Assembly (NCBI GenBank): GCA_965242535.1
Contig: OZ251458.1
Coordinates: 4,402,001 to 4,466,000 of the forward strand
Source of the DNA: VXRD01 sp965242535
GTDB lineage: Bacteria > Latescibacterota > UBA2968
Length of the DNA stretch: 64,000 bases
Direction of reading: 5' to 3'
Below are positions 50,165 to 59,560 of the stretch, piece after piece. Numbering within the stretch: position 1 is the stretch's first letter; every line of letters begins with the position of its first letter. A program made the position numbers and the translations under genes. The notes beneath the pieces were generated by a model. It did not search any database. It saw nothing but the letters and a program-made list of their open reading frames with translations, and had not been told where the DNA came from.

Positions 50165-51684
50165 GACTTGATCGCGTGGACAACGGTTTTGATTTCGCGG
50201 ATCAGGGTTTTGCGTTCCGCGATGAGCAAGCCGATGGCATAGCCCACCGCGAAGACCGCGCTGCCCGCGATGACGGCCATCGAGGTCGACAATGCGTTGA
50301 GCCACGCGCCGGCGGCGACATGCAGGCCCGTGCCGAGGCCCGCGGCGATGAGCGGGGGCGCGAAGGTTTTGGCGATGGGCAAATCCACATAAGACCGCGC
50401 CAAGACGAGCGCGTAGATGAGACCGCCGACGGCCATGGCATTGAGGCCAACGGCGATGCCTGCGATGCCGAAGAAGTGGCCGAGCACCGGGGCGAGAACC
50501 AGGAGCGAGAGGGCTTGAGCCGATGCGAATTTCGCAATCGTTTTGGGCGTGCCGATGCCGTAGAACAAGGCGTGGATATCGTCGAGCACGGGACGGCAAA
50601 GCGAGTAGATGATGAGCCATTGGAGCAATGGCGCCGCGGGCGTCCATTCGGGCCTGAAGAGCAAAATCCAGCGGTTGGATTCGAGCGCGAGCACCAAAGA
50701 GATGGGGATGGTGGTGCGGAGGATGAGGCGCAGGGCGCGGCGGTACGCCGCCGAGAGTTGGTCGCGCCGGTTTTGATAGCGCGCGTACACCGCGCCGGTG
50801 ATCCGCACGATGACCATGGTGACGGCGCCTGTGGGTATTTGGGCAAAATTGTGCGCGGCGTCGTATATCCCGCGCAGGTGCAACCCGAAGAACGCGCTGA
50901 TGATGAGTTTGTCGTAGTGGTGGGCGAAAATTCTGGGGATGACGCCGATCCAAAACCACAAGCCGTAGCGGATCATGCGCTTTGCGGCGTCTCGGTCAAA
51001 GGCGTGCAATCGGTTTAGGGGCGGGGGATGGCGCAGCCAGACGACCGTACAATGAAAGAGGATATAGGCGACGCTGTACGGAAAAAACCCGAGGATCAAC
51101 GCCCATTTGCCGCAGCCGAGGTACGCGAGGCCGAGGCCGACCAGGGATGCGAAAACGGTTCCGCCCGCGTGTGCAAAGGCCAACCGGCCAAATGCGAGGT
51201 CGCGTTGGAGTTGCACTTCGGCAGTCAAGGCCGCGGTTCTGAGAAAATCGAACGCCCCCAATACCGCGAGGGCCAGGGCCACTTTGGGATAGGTTTGGGG
51301 GTCTGGACGGAACGCGCCGAAGGCATTGAGGAGGGCGAGCACTTGATCCGCGCAAAACGCCATCGACAAAGCGAGGCCCGTGCTGATGCTACCCATGCAG
51401 ACGCCGAGCACAAAATGCGTGGGGGCGAGTTCGTGAACGCGGTCGTGTTCGTATAACAGCGCGAAGTGCAAGCCGAAGTCGCGGATGGCAATGGCGAGGG
51501 CGAGGATGGAATAGGCCGTGCCGACGGCGCCAAAATCTTCGGGGACGAGGAGTTGATAGAGAAAGAGGAGGACGACAAAGTTGATGATCCGCGCGGGATA
51601 GGTGAGCCCGAAAGTCTGAATCGCGCCTCGCGCAACGCGCTGAATGGCCGAGTCCGAATGGGCGTCCCGATCTTCATTTTCCAT
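50161..51684 (-). CDS. Polysaccharide flippase (Wzx/MATE-like)
   Basis: 507 residues with about 12-14 transmembrane helices. Typical of lipid-linked sugar flippases: an N-terminal AIQTFGLTYPARIINFVVLLFLYQLLVPEDFGAVGTA and repeated helices with few charges. It moves glycan-lipid units across the inner membrane. The start is ATG 51684 behind GGAG, overlapping the end of the YfhO-like gene by 11 bases; an ATG at 51699 is possible. Confidence 0.8.
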   Translation of the reverse strand: MENEDRDAHSDSAIQRVARGAIQTFGLTYPARIINFVVLLFLYQLLVPEDFGAVGTAYSILALAIAIRDFGLHFALLYEHDRVHELAPTHFVLGVCMGSISTGLALSMAFCADQVLALLNAFGAFRPDPQTYPKVALALAVLGAFDFLRTAALTAEVQLQRDLAFGRLAFAHAGGTVFASLVGLGLAYLGCGKWALILGFFPYSVAYILFHCTVVWLRHPPPLNRLHAFDRDAAKRMIRYGLWFWIGVIPRIFAHHYDKLIISAFFGLHLRGIYDAAHNFAQIPTGAVTMVIVRITGAVYARYQNRRDQLSAAYRRALRLILRTTIPISLVLALESNRWILLFRPEWTPAAPLLQWLIIYSLCRPVLDDIHALFYGIGTPKTIAKFASAQALSLLVLAPVLGHFFGIAGIAVGLNAMAVGGLIYALVLARSYVDLPIAKTFAPPLIAAGLGTGLHVAAGAWLNALSTSMAVIAGSAVFAVGYAIGLLIAERKTLIREIKTVVHAIKS

Positions 51685-54070
51685 GGTCGGTCGCTCCATG
51701 GGATTTGCGAATGCACAGCGCGATGGCCGCGATGAAGACGGCGACGCCGCCGAGGGTGATCCCCCGTGCGATGGCGAGGATGGGATCGCGGTAGGCGAGC
51801 TCTACGACGTGTTCGCCAGGGGCGAGCGCGACAGCGGTCCAGAGATAATTGGCGCGGATGAGCGGTGCGGGTTCGCCGTCGACGGTGGCGTGCCAGTTGG
51901 GGTGGTGGTTTTGCGAGATGACGAGGATGCGCGCCCCCGACGCCTGGGTTTTGAGTTTGAGATAGCCGCGGCGTTCATCGTATTCGAGGCGTTCGACTGT
52001 GCCCGCCTCGGTCGCCTGGGCATCGCCCGCCATGCCGGGGTCTTCCTCGATGAGGACCGTGCGCGTCGGCAGGGCCGTTGGATCGCGCAATTTTTGGAGG
52101 ATCACCTCTTCGTCGGGGACGATCTCGTATTGGGGCGCGAGATAAAACCACGGGAGCGCGTGGGGATTGCGATAGATGTGCAACCCCTGCCTGCCGGCGA
52201 CTTTTTGAAATGGGGCGGCGTTGAGTTCGGACGCCGCGACGATGTATTTGGCGTTGAGCAAGTTGAGAATTTCGGGCGCGTTGAGGGCATCGGATTTGAG
52301 GATGTCGTCATAACGCTTGATGGTAAAGTCGTTAAATCCCGTGACGAGGTCGATGCCGGGCAAGCGCATGGCGTTGTGGTTGGGAAGCGGGAGCACGCGG
52401 AAGAGGCTGTCGTCTCGTTTGAGGAACGCGACCGCATCGGCGTTGACGCGCTCTTCCGGGGGAAAGCGATTGGGATTGGCATAGGCGAGAAAGTGTTTGT
52501 CGATGCGCCAGGTGTCGATGAGCGCGACGATCGAGATGACGAGGGCAAAGGTGTGGATGGGGAGTTTGTTTTGGGCGCGGCGGTACGAGAGGGCCGCGAG
52601 CGTGCCGACGAAGAGCGCGGCGAGCAAAGCGCCCGTTCCCACCTGCGACAGACTCGCCTGTGCGATTTGCTGCCGGGCTACGGGCATGTCCGTCCACATG
52701 GTAGTTTGCCACAGGGATAGGAGTGCGGCCGGGGCAAAGGCGAATAGGAGGAGGACCGCCGCGCATATCCCCCCCGCGATCCCGATCCTTTTGGCCGCTT
52801 CGGCCGCGAGGTCGCCGGTTATGAGACGGTGGAGACCGTAGGCCGCGAGCACGCACAGGGCAAAGGAAAAGAGAAAGGCGATCATGCCGGGCGCGCGCAG
52901 GACCTTGACCCCCGGCAGGAAATGGTAACAGAGCGCGTGTACGGGGGTATGTGGGCCAAGCGCGTAGGCGACCGCGAGCGCGAAAAGGCCGGTCAAAAAT
53001 GCGATGTGCGATCGTCGGCGGATGCGCGAGAGGGCGACGATGGCAAAAAAGAGGGGGACGATGCCGACGTATTCCGAGTTGAGTTTGAAGGGATTGCGGC
53101 CCCAGTATCGATGGGGCTCCGTGTCGAACCCGCCAAATTCGGGGATGACGAGGGCGAAAATTTCTTCGGGATGGAGCGACCATGACGCGGCAAATTCATA
53201 ACCTGCGTCCGGGTCGGACTGCGCTTGAACCGCGCGTTTTGACGATGTTTGGGTGTTCCAGTATTGCGGAAACAACCCCTCCGCGCCTATGGCGAGGCCC
53301 AGGCAAATCGCGCCTGCGGAGAGGAGGGTTTGGTACAGCGCGGTCGCGGTCTTTCGCGTTGCGCGATAGTGCGCGATGAGTTTGTACAAAAACAGCAGGC
53401 CGAGCGCCCACAGTGCGAAGTAGGCCATTTGGAGGTGCGGGCTGTAGATCGCGATGCCGACTGTGCCGCCGAGGATCACAAAGTAGATGACGCGCCGCGT
53501 GTCCATGCCTTTGTTCAATGCCCAGTACATGAGCGGAAAGAGGCCGATGACCGTCATTTTCGCATAGTGACCGGCGAGCGAGAACGCCAGGAACGCAGGC
53601 GCAGATGCGTACGCGACCCCTGCGATGAGTGCGGCGAGCGGATGCAGGCCCAGGCTGCGGACGCAGAGAAATGTGAAATAGCCCGCGGTGAACATGGCAA
53701 AGACGTAACGCCAGCCAAAATAGCGGTGTTGACTCGTGAAGAGGTCGATGACGACGAGGGGATAGTACTGCGCCCGGAGCGAGGCGGATTCTGGCGTGCC
53801 GCCCAAGAATCGGCTCCAGTTGGCCGGGCGCAATTTGCCGAGGGCTTCGGCAAAGGGTTCGTTGCCCCTGTGAAATTCCGTCCCGGTATCGCTGCCGAGG
53901 ATCATATCACCCATAAAAATGAAGTGATAGAAATACCCCGTCGCGAGCAGGGCAAAGAAGACCACGGGCACCCAAGCGCGAGACAAAACGTCGGTGACAC
54001 CGCGCTTAGGCCCTTCGGCACCTGCGATAGATGTGCGTTTTGATCGAGCGGATCGGCGGGAAACAGGCAT
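51674..54070 (-). CDS. YfhO-like multi-pass membrane protein
   Basis: 798 residues. About 12 transmembrane helices, with a first extracytoplasmic loop GDMILGSDTGTEFHRGNEPF, and a long outer domain near the C terminus (NLLNAKYIVAASELN, FQKVAGRQGLHIYRNPHALPWFYLA) ending in ISQNHHPNWHATVDGEPAPLIRAN before one last helix. YfhO-family proteins decorate surface polymers with sugars from lipid carriers. It overlaps the flippase start and follows the PtuB gene by only 3 bases. Confidence 0.78.
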   Translation of the reverse strand: MPVSRRSARSKRTSIAGAEGPKRGVTDVLSRAWVPVVFFALLATGYFYHFIFMGDMILGSDTGTEFHRGNEPFAEALGKLRPANWSRFLGGTPESASLRAQYYPLVVIDLFTSQHRYFGWRYVFAMFTAGYFTFLCVRSLGLHPLAALIAGVAYASAPAFLAFSLAGHYAKMTVIGLFPLMYWALNKGMDTRRVIYFVILGGTVGIAIYSPHLQMAYFALWALGLLFLYKLIAHYRATRKTATALYQTLLSAGAICLGLAIGAEGLFPQYWNTQTSSKRAVQAQSDPDAGYEFAASWSLHPEEIFALVIPEFGGFDTEPHRYWGRNPFKLNSEYVGIVPLFFAIVALSRIRRRSHIAFLTGLFALAVAYALGPHTPVHALCYHFLPGVKVLRAPGMIAFLFSFALCVLAAYGLHRLITGDLAAEAAKRIGIAGGICAAVLLLFAFAPAALLSLWQTTMWTDMPVARQQIAQASLSQVGTGALLAALFVGTLAALSYRRAQNKLPIHTFALVISIVALIDTWRIDKHFLAYANPNRFPPEERVNADAVAFLKRDDSLFRVLPLPNHNAMRLPGIDLVTGFNDFTIKRYDDILKSDALNAPEILNLLNAKYIVAASELNAAPFQKVAGRQGLHIYRNPHALPWFYLAPQYEIVPDEEVILQKLRDPTALPTRTVLIEEDPGMAGDAQATEAGTVERLEYDERRGYLKLKTQASGARILVISQNHHPNWHATVDGEPAPLIRANYLWTAVALAPGEHVVELAYRDPILAIARGITLGGVAVFIAAIALCIRKSHGATDHGK

Positions 54071-54073
54071 AGC

Positions 54074-54811
54074 TTATATCCACGTTTGAGGTTGTCGTTC
54101 GAGAACGCGCTCGCCGAAAGGTCCAAAGTAGCACCGGCTCGTGGTAAAGAAGGAGGCCAACAGGTCGTTCGCGTCCGGTATCAGCACGGAGCGTATCCAA
54201 TCATTCATCATATTTGAATCGTTAATTTGTCCCCATTCTTCTTCGAGACCATTCCATCGCTTCTCCCTCGCCAACCGGAGCCGTTCCGCGTTGAGGTTCA
54301 GAATTTTAATGGTGCGGGTCACACGGTCGGGGAGAAAGCCGGCCGTTCGACAGGCATTTTCGTCCGCTTCAATCAGCCCGTTGTCAATCACCCGCATAAG
54401 TGAGGGCAATGCGGGTAGCATCCGGGGATCGATAAAGTTTGGGTCATTCTGATTCCCCTTTGCCTGCCCACAACTCATGTTGTGTCCCACGGGCATGCGG
54501 TAATGATCTTCGTCAGTTCCCGACACCGTGCCACCCATGCAACAGGCGACCATGTTGGCGATGTCGAGGGCCTTCGTCCTATCGTTGCTTTGCGGGATCA
54601 CATGCTCGACCTGACGCCGCCGTTCTTTGATCTCGATCTCGCAGTAGGCGCAAAGGCCGTGTTGGTTTTGGGTTAGAGCATCTCTGAGTTCCCGATAAGA
54701 CGCGCCCGAATTGTGAGATCGAAATTCCTCCCAGTTCACATTATTGCCCACGGCACCGAGATATTCGGCGAGGTCGGGAGTAGGCGCGTTCAATTTGCGG
54801 ATGGTCTTCAT
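54074..54811 (-). CDS. ptuB: HNH endonuclease, PtuB-like (Septu defence)
   Basis: 245 residues. HNH core with a zinc pair CAYCEIEI (residues about 54-61), REVEHVIPQSNDRT-like histidine motif (QVEHVIPQSND) and a later CCMGGT...HNMSCGQAKG that supplies more Cys/His ligands. It matches the TIGR02646 group found with PtuA-like ATPases in Septu and in some retrons. Its start overlaps the ATPase stop by four bases, so the two are made together. No reverse transcriptase is nearby, which favours Septu. Confidence 0.78.
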   Translation of the reverse strand: MKTIRKLNAPTPDLAEYLGAVGNNVNWEEFRSHNSGASYRELRDALTQNQHGLCAYCEIEIKERRRQVEHVIPQSNDRTKALDIANMVACCMGGTVSGTDEDHYRMPVGHNMSCGQAKGNQNDPNFIDPRMLPALPSLMRVIDNGLIEADENACRTAGFLPDRVTRTIKILNLNAERLRLAREKRWNGLEEEWGQINDSNMMNDWIRSVLIPDANDLLASFFTTSRCYFGPFGERVLERQPQTWI

Positions 54812-56100
54812 TGCGATTTCGCCATTTGCTTGAACAGTTTGCGCCGCTTGATTTCGAGTTTGGCTCTATCGAGTGCCGGGTCATAAGGAGACATGCGCTC
54901 GAGTTTCTTCCGCAGTGCCAAGGCTTCTTCCGACGCCCACTTTTCCTCCCTGATCAGATGGCGGTATTGTTCCAGTGCTTTTGTGAACGCATTCCCGGGC
55001 GGGCGTTCATTTACGCCCATCACGACGGAGAGCACATCCCCGGCTTCGGCGCCATAAGTCGCGCCTGCCGGCGCGCCTGCCACAATGCGGTCGCCCTCCC
55101 GATGCAACTCCACAATGTGTTGCGGCTCGGCCGTGGTCAGCACTTGGGGGCTGTGGGTCGAGACGATGAACTGCGCGTTCGGAAAGGTCCGCCGCAGGTC
55201 GCCCAAGACGCGCTGTTGCCAAGCCGGATGCAAGTGGAGTTCGATTTCGTCGATCAGCACGACCGCTTCGGATTCGAGCGGATCGTCCAAATGCGGATTG
55301 CCCTGCGCCATTCGCCGCGCCAAATCAGCCGCGAGTGCTAGCACGATGCGATAGCCACCGCTCAACTGGTCGAGCGAGAGTTCTACCGATAGGCCCTGCT
55401 TTGGCTTTAGGGATACGACGAAACGGATCGGATTCAACTCGAAGCGCGGATCGGATACTTCCGGGAGCATGGCCGAGATCGCTCGGCGAACCGCGGATAA
55501 ATCCCCGAGCTGATAATCGAAATCGCGCCTCGCCTTTTGCGCCCGCAACTCCTCGTCCTCTTTGGCGTAGAACCAAGCGAAGAGAGCTTCAAAATCCGTG
55601 CGAGCGGACAATGCCCCCTCCAGCGCGGCCAACCGTGAAAATTTGCGAATGTCTTTGGGATCGTTCGACACCTCCGGCATCCCCGATGCCGTGCGATCCG
55701 TATCGTAAAAGGCGACTATCGGCATCTCGTTTTGATTCGTATGAAGGGCCTCAGCCAGCTCTTTTCGTCTGTCCAACAGAAACTGCCTTTGCTTCTCCAA
55801 CTCCTCGTCCGTCTGCTCAGCCCCGCGCCGTTCCCATGTAACTTCTCCACCTCTATCGGAGCGGGTGACGGAGACCCGCGGCGGCTCTGCGCCCTCGCGC
55901 CAATCCTCCTCGCAGAAATCAAGAGTCGATTCGTCGAGAAAATATCCCATCATATCCCCCACTCCCACCGCAATCGCGCTCAGAACGCTCGTCTTGCCGC
56001 ACCCATTGGCACCGTGAAAGACCGTCAGCGATGGATCGAGCGGCAACTCGAGTTTTTCAATGGCGCGGTAATTTTCAATTTTCAAAGATGTCAATTTCAC
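54808..56100 (-). CDS. ptuA: SMC-like ATPase, PtuA-like (Septu defence)
   Basis: 430 residues. Walker A FHGANGCGKTS near residue 32, a middle helical insertion (EEQTDEELEKQRQ...), ABC signature LSGGYRIVLALA, Walker B VVLIDEIELHLHP and THSPQVLTT. It belongs to the overcoming-lysogenisation/PtuA ATPase group that senses phage and controls an HNH nuclease. The start is GTG 56100 behind AGGAGG; the longer frame from 56169 has no ribosome site. Promoter at 56189-56161. Confidence 0.78.
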   Translation of the reverse strand: MKLTSLKIENYRAIEKLELPLDPSLTVFHGANGCGKTSVLSAIAVGVGDMMGYFLDESTLDFCEEDWREGAEPPRVSVTRSDRGGEVTWERRGAEQTDEELEKQRQFLLDRRKELAEALHTNQNEMPIVAFYDTDRTASGMPEVSNDPKDIRKFSRLAALEGALSARTDFEALFAWFYAKEDEELRAQKARRDFDYQLGDLSAVRRAISAMLPEVSDPRFELNPIRFVVSLKPKQGLSVELSLDQLSGGYRIVLALAADLARRMAQGNPHLDDPLESEAVVLIDEIELHLHPAWQQRVLGDLRRTFPNAQFIVSTHSPQVLTTAEPQHIVELHREGDRIVAGAPAGATYGAEAGDVLSVVMGVNERPPGNAFTKALEQYRHLIREEKWASEEALALRKKLERMSPYDPALDRAKLEIKRRKLFKQMAKSQ

Positions 56101-56160
56101 GGGCGAACCTCCTGTGTCTCGCGTTGGGCGATCAAAAAGCGCGTCGCCCCGTGACGGCAA

Positions 56161-56189
56161 TCTATACATCGAGTTGTGTATCGCGTCAA
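56161..56189 (-). promoter_or_regulatory. Sigma-70 promoter of the Septu pair
   Basis: Minus strand TTGACG (56189-56184), 17-base spacer, TATAGA (56166-56161), leaving a leader of about 50 bases to the GTG at 56100. Confidence 0.65.
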
Positions 56190-56329
56190 GTGCTGTACAA
56201 ATTTACAAATCGGCGGAACGAAGGGCAACTGCCATAGCGGTTGGGTTTGGGCAGGGGCTGACCACCGACTGATTTGGTGGCCGGTGATTGGCGGGCAAGG
56301 GCATGGCCTCGGCTCACCGATGGACACGA

Positions 56330-56433
56330 GGACAGGCACGGGGGCCTGTCCCTACATTAACCCATTCCAAACGCTACCGTAGGGACAACCCCCTGTGGTT
56401 GTCCTGCATTTGGATAGGCACAGGGGCCTGTCC
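56330..56433. repeat. Cluster of three short palindromes
   Basis: GGACAGGC/GCCTGTCC (56330-56351), GGACAACC/GGTTGTCC (56383-56404, same as 72-93) and a degenerate GGATAGGC/GCCTGTCC (56412-56433). The rest of 56190-56487 shows nothing else. Confidence 0.75.
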
Positions 56434-56487
56434 TCTGCGGTCTCACGTCTTCGGGCACGGGGCACCGTCCCTACGATTCGTCTATTT

Positions 56488-57990
56488 CTATTTGTCTATT
56501 TCCATGTGCATGGCTCGTCGCGCAGAATATGCGGCGAGGAGCGTCAGGCCGATCACGAAGAGGATGAGTGCCAAAGTCATGGTTGGGCCGAGCATGTTTG
56601 TGCGGAGGGCATTGACCCACCACAGGTCGATCAGGTCGTAATTTTCCAACGACGCGGAGACAAAACGCTCTGTGTAGGACGGGATGGTATAGTGGAGCGA
56701 CTGCCCGGTGAAGATGCGATGAATCGCCGAGGCGAGTTGGCAGTAGCCGCCGAGAATGGGCGATAGGTATGGGGAGAACAGCAGGTCGCCCATCTGATGG
56801 GGCGCGAAGATCACGGTGCCGATCTCGTTGTCTCGAACAAAGCGGACAAAGAGATAGGGATTCATCAGCACGGCGGGAAGTTGGACGAGGAAGCCGACAA
56901 TGGCGAGGCGGCGGATCCATGCGAGATCGGCGAGTGCGCCGAGGGGGATCAGGCAAAAGGGCATGATGGGCAACAGATAACGCGGCCCCCAGGACGCGCC
57001 TGCGGCCCATTCGATCATGGGCAACAGAAAGCCAAACAGCATCAGGATCAGGCCGAGAAAGAGACGGGCGTCATTGGGATGCGATGATCGGAATTTCAAA
57101 TAGGCGATGGGAAAGAGGCAGATCAGGGGAAAAAAGAAGACGAGGCCGCGGCCCGTGCTGAAGATCAAGCCGTAAAAGGCGGTGGCAAATTGCGCGAACA
57201 GAAAGGTGAAATAGCCTCCTTTTTGGGCGAGTGCATCGAGGTGATATCCGGTGAGGAAAACGTCGCCATAGCGCAGGTGATTGTGGTACGCGACCAGGAG
57301 ACAGGCTGCGGCGATAGGTGCCAAAAAGACGCCGACGCGATGGATGTCCCATTTGTTGCGCCGCAGGTAGAGGAGCAGGATGGGCAACAGGATGACCATG
57401 TACGCTTTGGTGAGGATCGCGATCCCAAACCCCATGCCCGCGAGGAGGGGCGAGGGATCGCGTTTGGTGATGCCGTGGATTGCGAGGAGCAAGCCCAGGC
57501 CGACGAGGGGTTCTGAAAAGCCGTATCCCGCGTAGGGAAAGACCATCGTACCGAGTGCAAACGCACCGGTGAGCCATCCGATAGTGGCGGGGGCGTAATC
57601 GCGAGATCGAATGGCATGGAAAAAGACGATGACCCACAGCGCGGAGATGATGACGTTGGCCATGGATGTGGTGAACATGGTGAGATAGTCCGCGGGGATA
57701 TGGGGAAAGCGGTCCGCGAGGAGGAGGCCGACGGCGTACAGGGGCACTTCTGCGAGGGACATGCCCAGGCCGTATTTGGCGTATCGGCGTCCCGAAGCTG
57801 TGACCGCGTCGTAGGTGCTTTGCATTTCGGGCATGGCGAAGGGTTCATCGGCGACGATGAGGTCCCCATCTCGCACGAGGCTTTGCGCGGTGAGGTAATG
57901 CCAAAATCCATCGCCGCCGTAATGCCCGCCCGCGGTGAGGGTGTAGATGCAGATGAGAAAGAGGAAGAGATGGGTCGGTTTGGGTTTCAT
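56488..57990 (-). CDS. Glycosyltransferase-like multi-pass membrane protein
   Basis: 500 residues with about 11 transmembrane helices. The first loop contains GGHYGGDGFWHYLTAQSLVRDGDL, the acidic loop typical of GT-C fold (ArnT/RgtA-like, PF13231) transferases that use lipid-linked sugars. It is in the same orientation as the YfhO-like and flippase genes but separated from them by the Septu pair, which may have inserted between. The start is ATG 57990 (MKPKPTHLF). Confidence 0.7.
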   Translation of the reverse strand: MKPKPTHLFLFLICIYTLTAGGHYGGDGFWHYLTAQSLVRDGDLIVADEPFAMPEMQSTYDAVTASGRRYAKYGLGMSLAEVPLYAVGLLLADRFPHIPADYLTMFTTSMANVIISALWVIVFFHAIRSRDYAPATIGWLTGAFALGTMVFPYAGYGFSEPLVGLGLLLAIHGITKRDPSPLLAGMGFGIAILTKAYMVILLPILLLYLRRNKWDIHRVGVFLAPIAAACLLVAYHNHLRYGDVFLTGYHLDALAQKGGYFTFLFAQFATAFYGLIFSTGRGLVFFFPLICLFPIAYLKFRSSHPNDARLFLGLILMLFGFLLPMIEWAAGASWGPRYLLPIMPFCLIPLGALADLAWIRRLAIVGFLVQLPAVLMNPYLFVRFVRDNEIGTVIFAPHQMGDLLFSPYLSPILGGYCQLASAIHRIFTGQSLHYTIPSYTERFVSASLENYDLIDLWWVNALRTNMLGPTMTLALILFVIGLTLLAAYSARRAMHMEIDK

Positions 57991-58216
57991 GTTCGATTCC
58001 GTTTCGCGTGCGTTAGAAGCGGCCGCCAACCGCGCCAATTTTTACAACTTCTCGCGTTTGCATCTCGATAAAATCAACATGCGATTTTGTGTGATTTTAC
58101 GCAACTGTTACTCATCCTTACATCCCTTTGCGGAAATTTAGTTGCTTTTCGTACTCTGTAAATGCGAATTAAGAGTTGACCCCATCGCGTCCTCGTTCTT
58201 TTTTATTATCTCCACC
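57991..58216. other. Intergenic region with dispersed-repeat remnant
   Basis: It contains a short remnant of the dispersed repeat (CGTACTCTGTAAATGCGAATTAAG at about 58158, written here from the visible match to the family end) and the left copy of the IS target duplication ATCTCCACC (58208-58216). No gene seen. Confidence 0.5.
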
Positions 58217-59412
58217 CATACTACGCGACAAAAAATAAAGACCTGTGCAAAATCCATAAAAGAGTTAGATTTAAGTTGACCGCAAAAACCCTCACCTCTT
58301 CTCGGAAAGCACAGGTCTATGTCGGATCAAGTTATGCAACTATACCCCATCCTGCAAGCGCATTTTCCTTGGCATAAAGCCCGGGTGACCTTCCTCTCGG
58401 CCTTTCTCTTGGCCTTGATGAAAGTGACGACCGTCAATTTGACAAAACTGGCCAATGCGCTCAATGGCAAAGTCAAGCCAAAATCCAACTACCGCAGAAT
58501 CCAACGTTTTTTCGCCGAGTTCACGCTCCCCGAAGATTGGGCGACGAGCTTGATTCGGCATCTCTTACCGGTCAAATCGGATTTTATACTCGCCATGGAT
58601 CGGACCCAGTGGTCATTGGGTAAGGTGTCGATCAATCTCCTGACCGTGGGCATCCTCTATCGAGACATGGCGTTTCCCATTTGCTTCAAGATGCTCAACA
58701 AAAAGGGCAACTCGAGCACGCAAGAGCGCATAGCCCTCATGAAACGGGTCCGTCAACACATCAAGCCCTGTAAGATTCGCGCCTTGGTAGCCGACCGCGA
58801 ATTTATCGGGCGAGAATGGTTTAACTGGTTGACCGAAAACAACATGCCTTTTGTCATTCGCCTCAAAGAAAACGCGATCCTCGAAACGGGACAAAACGCG
58901 ATCCCATTGAAAAAACGATTCGCCAACCTGACCTTGAATCAACAAACGACCTTGCCAAAACCCGGATGCGTCTATGGACAATCGCTCTCTTTATCGGCGA
59001 TCCGATGCCCCGATGACTGGGTGATGGTCGGTAGCAACACACCGGACATTGACGCACGCTTGACCTACAAAAAACGATGGCGCATTGAAGTCCTTTTTGC
59101 CACCCTCAAACGCCGAGGCTTTGATCTCGAACAGACCCATCTCACCGACGCCGACCGCATCGAAAAACTCATCGCCCTGTTGACCCTCGCCGTGTGTTGG
59201 GCCCATCTCATGGGCGAAGAGAGAGCCCACCATACCCCGCTCAAAATAAAAAACCATGATAAGAAAGAGAAAAGTCTCTTTCGATATGGACTCGATTATC
59301 TGCAATATGTCCTTTTGAATATCCAAGACCACGCACGCACGTTTCAACGCGGTCTGAAAATCCTAAAAGAAGCACGGTTTTTACCCGATTCTTAGTTTTG
59401 TCGCGTAGTATG
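58217..59412 (+). mobile_element. IS4-family insertion sequence, copy 3 (1196 bp)
   Basis: Perfect inverted ends CATACTACGCGACAAAA and a 9-bp target duplication ATCTCCACC (58208-58216, 59413-59421). Intact, so it may be active. Confidence 0.95.
58319..59395 (+). CDS. IS4-family transposase
   Basis: 358 residues, same DDE enzyme as at 32532 with scattered substitutions. Active-site Asp in LAMDRTQWSLG and LVADREFIG, Glu in YKKRWRIEVLFATLK (Y-x2-R-x3-E-x6-K). Frame intact. Confidence 0.95.
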   Translation: MSDQVMQLYPILQAHFPWHKARVTFLSAFLLALMKVTTVNLTKLANALNGKVKPKSNYRRIQRFFAEFTLPEDWATSLIRHLLPVKSDFILAMDRTQWSLGKVSINLLTVGILYRDMAFPICFKMLNKKGNSSTQERIALMKRVRQHIKPCKIRALVADREFIGREWFNWLTENNMPFVIRLKENAILETGQNAIPLKKRFANLTLNQQTTLPKPGCVYGQSLSLSAIRCPDDWVMVGSNTPDIDARLTYKKRWRIEVLFATLKRRGFDLEQTHLTDADRIEKLIALLTLAVCWAHLMGEERAHHTPLKIKNHDKKEKSLFRYGLDYLQYVLLNIQDHARTFQRGLKILKEARFLPDS

Positions 59413-59560
59413 ATCTCCACCAATTCCACAACTGGAGTCCCTGCTCAGTTGGATTCGACAAAAAACCAGCATACGGCTCACTCGTTCATGTCTTTGGACG
59501 ATTGGCGGCCACTTGCTTCTCACTCAATTTTTACTCTCAATTCGCATGACGAGGTGCGCG

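Noticed and set aside
54074..56100. ATPase-HNH pair considered as a retron effector module
   Set aside because: No reverse transcriptase or structured msr-msd region was seen on either side.
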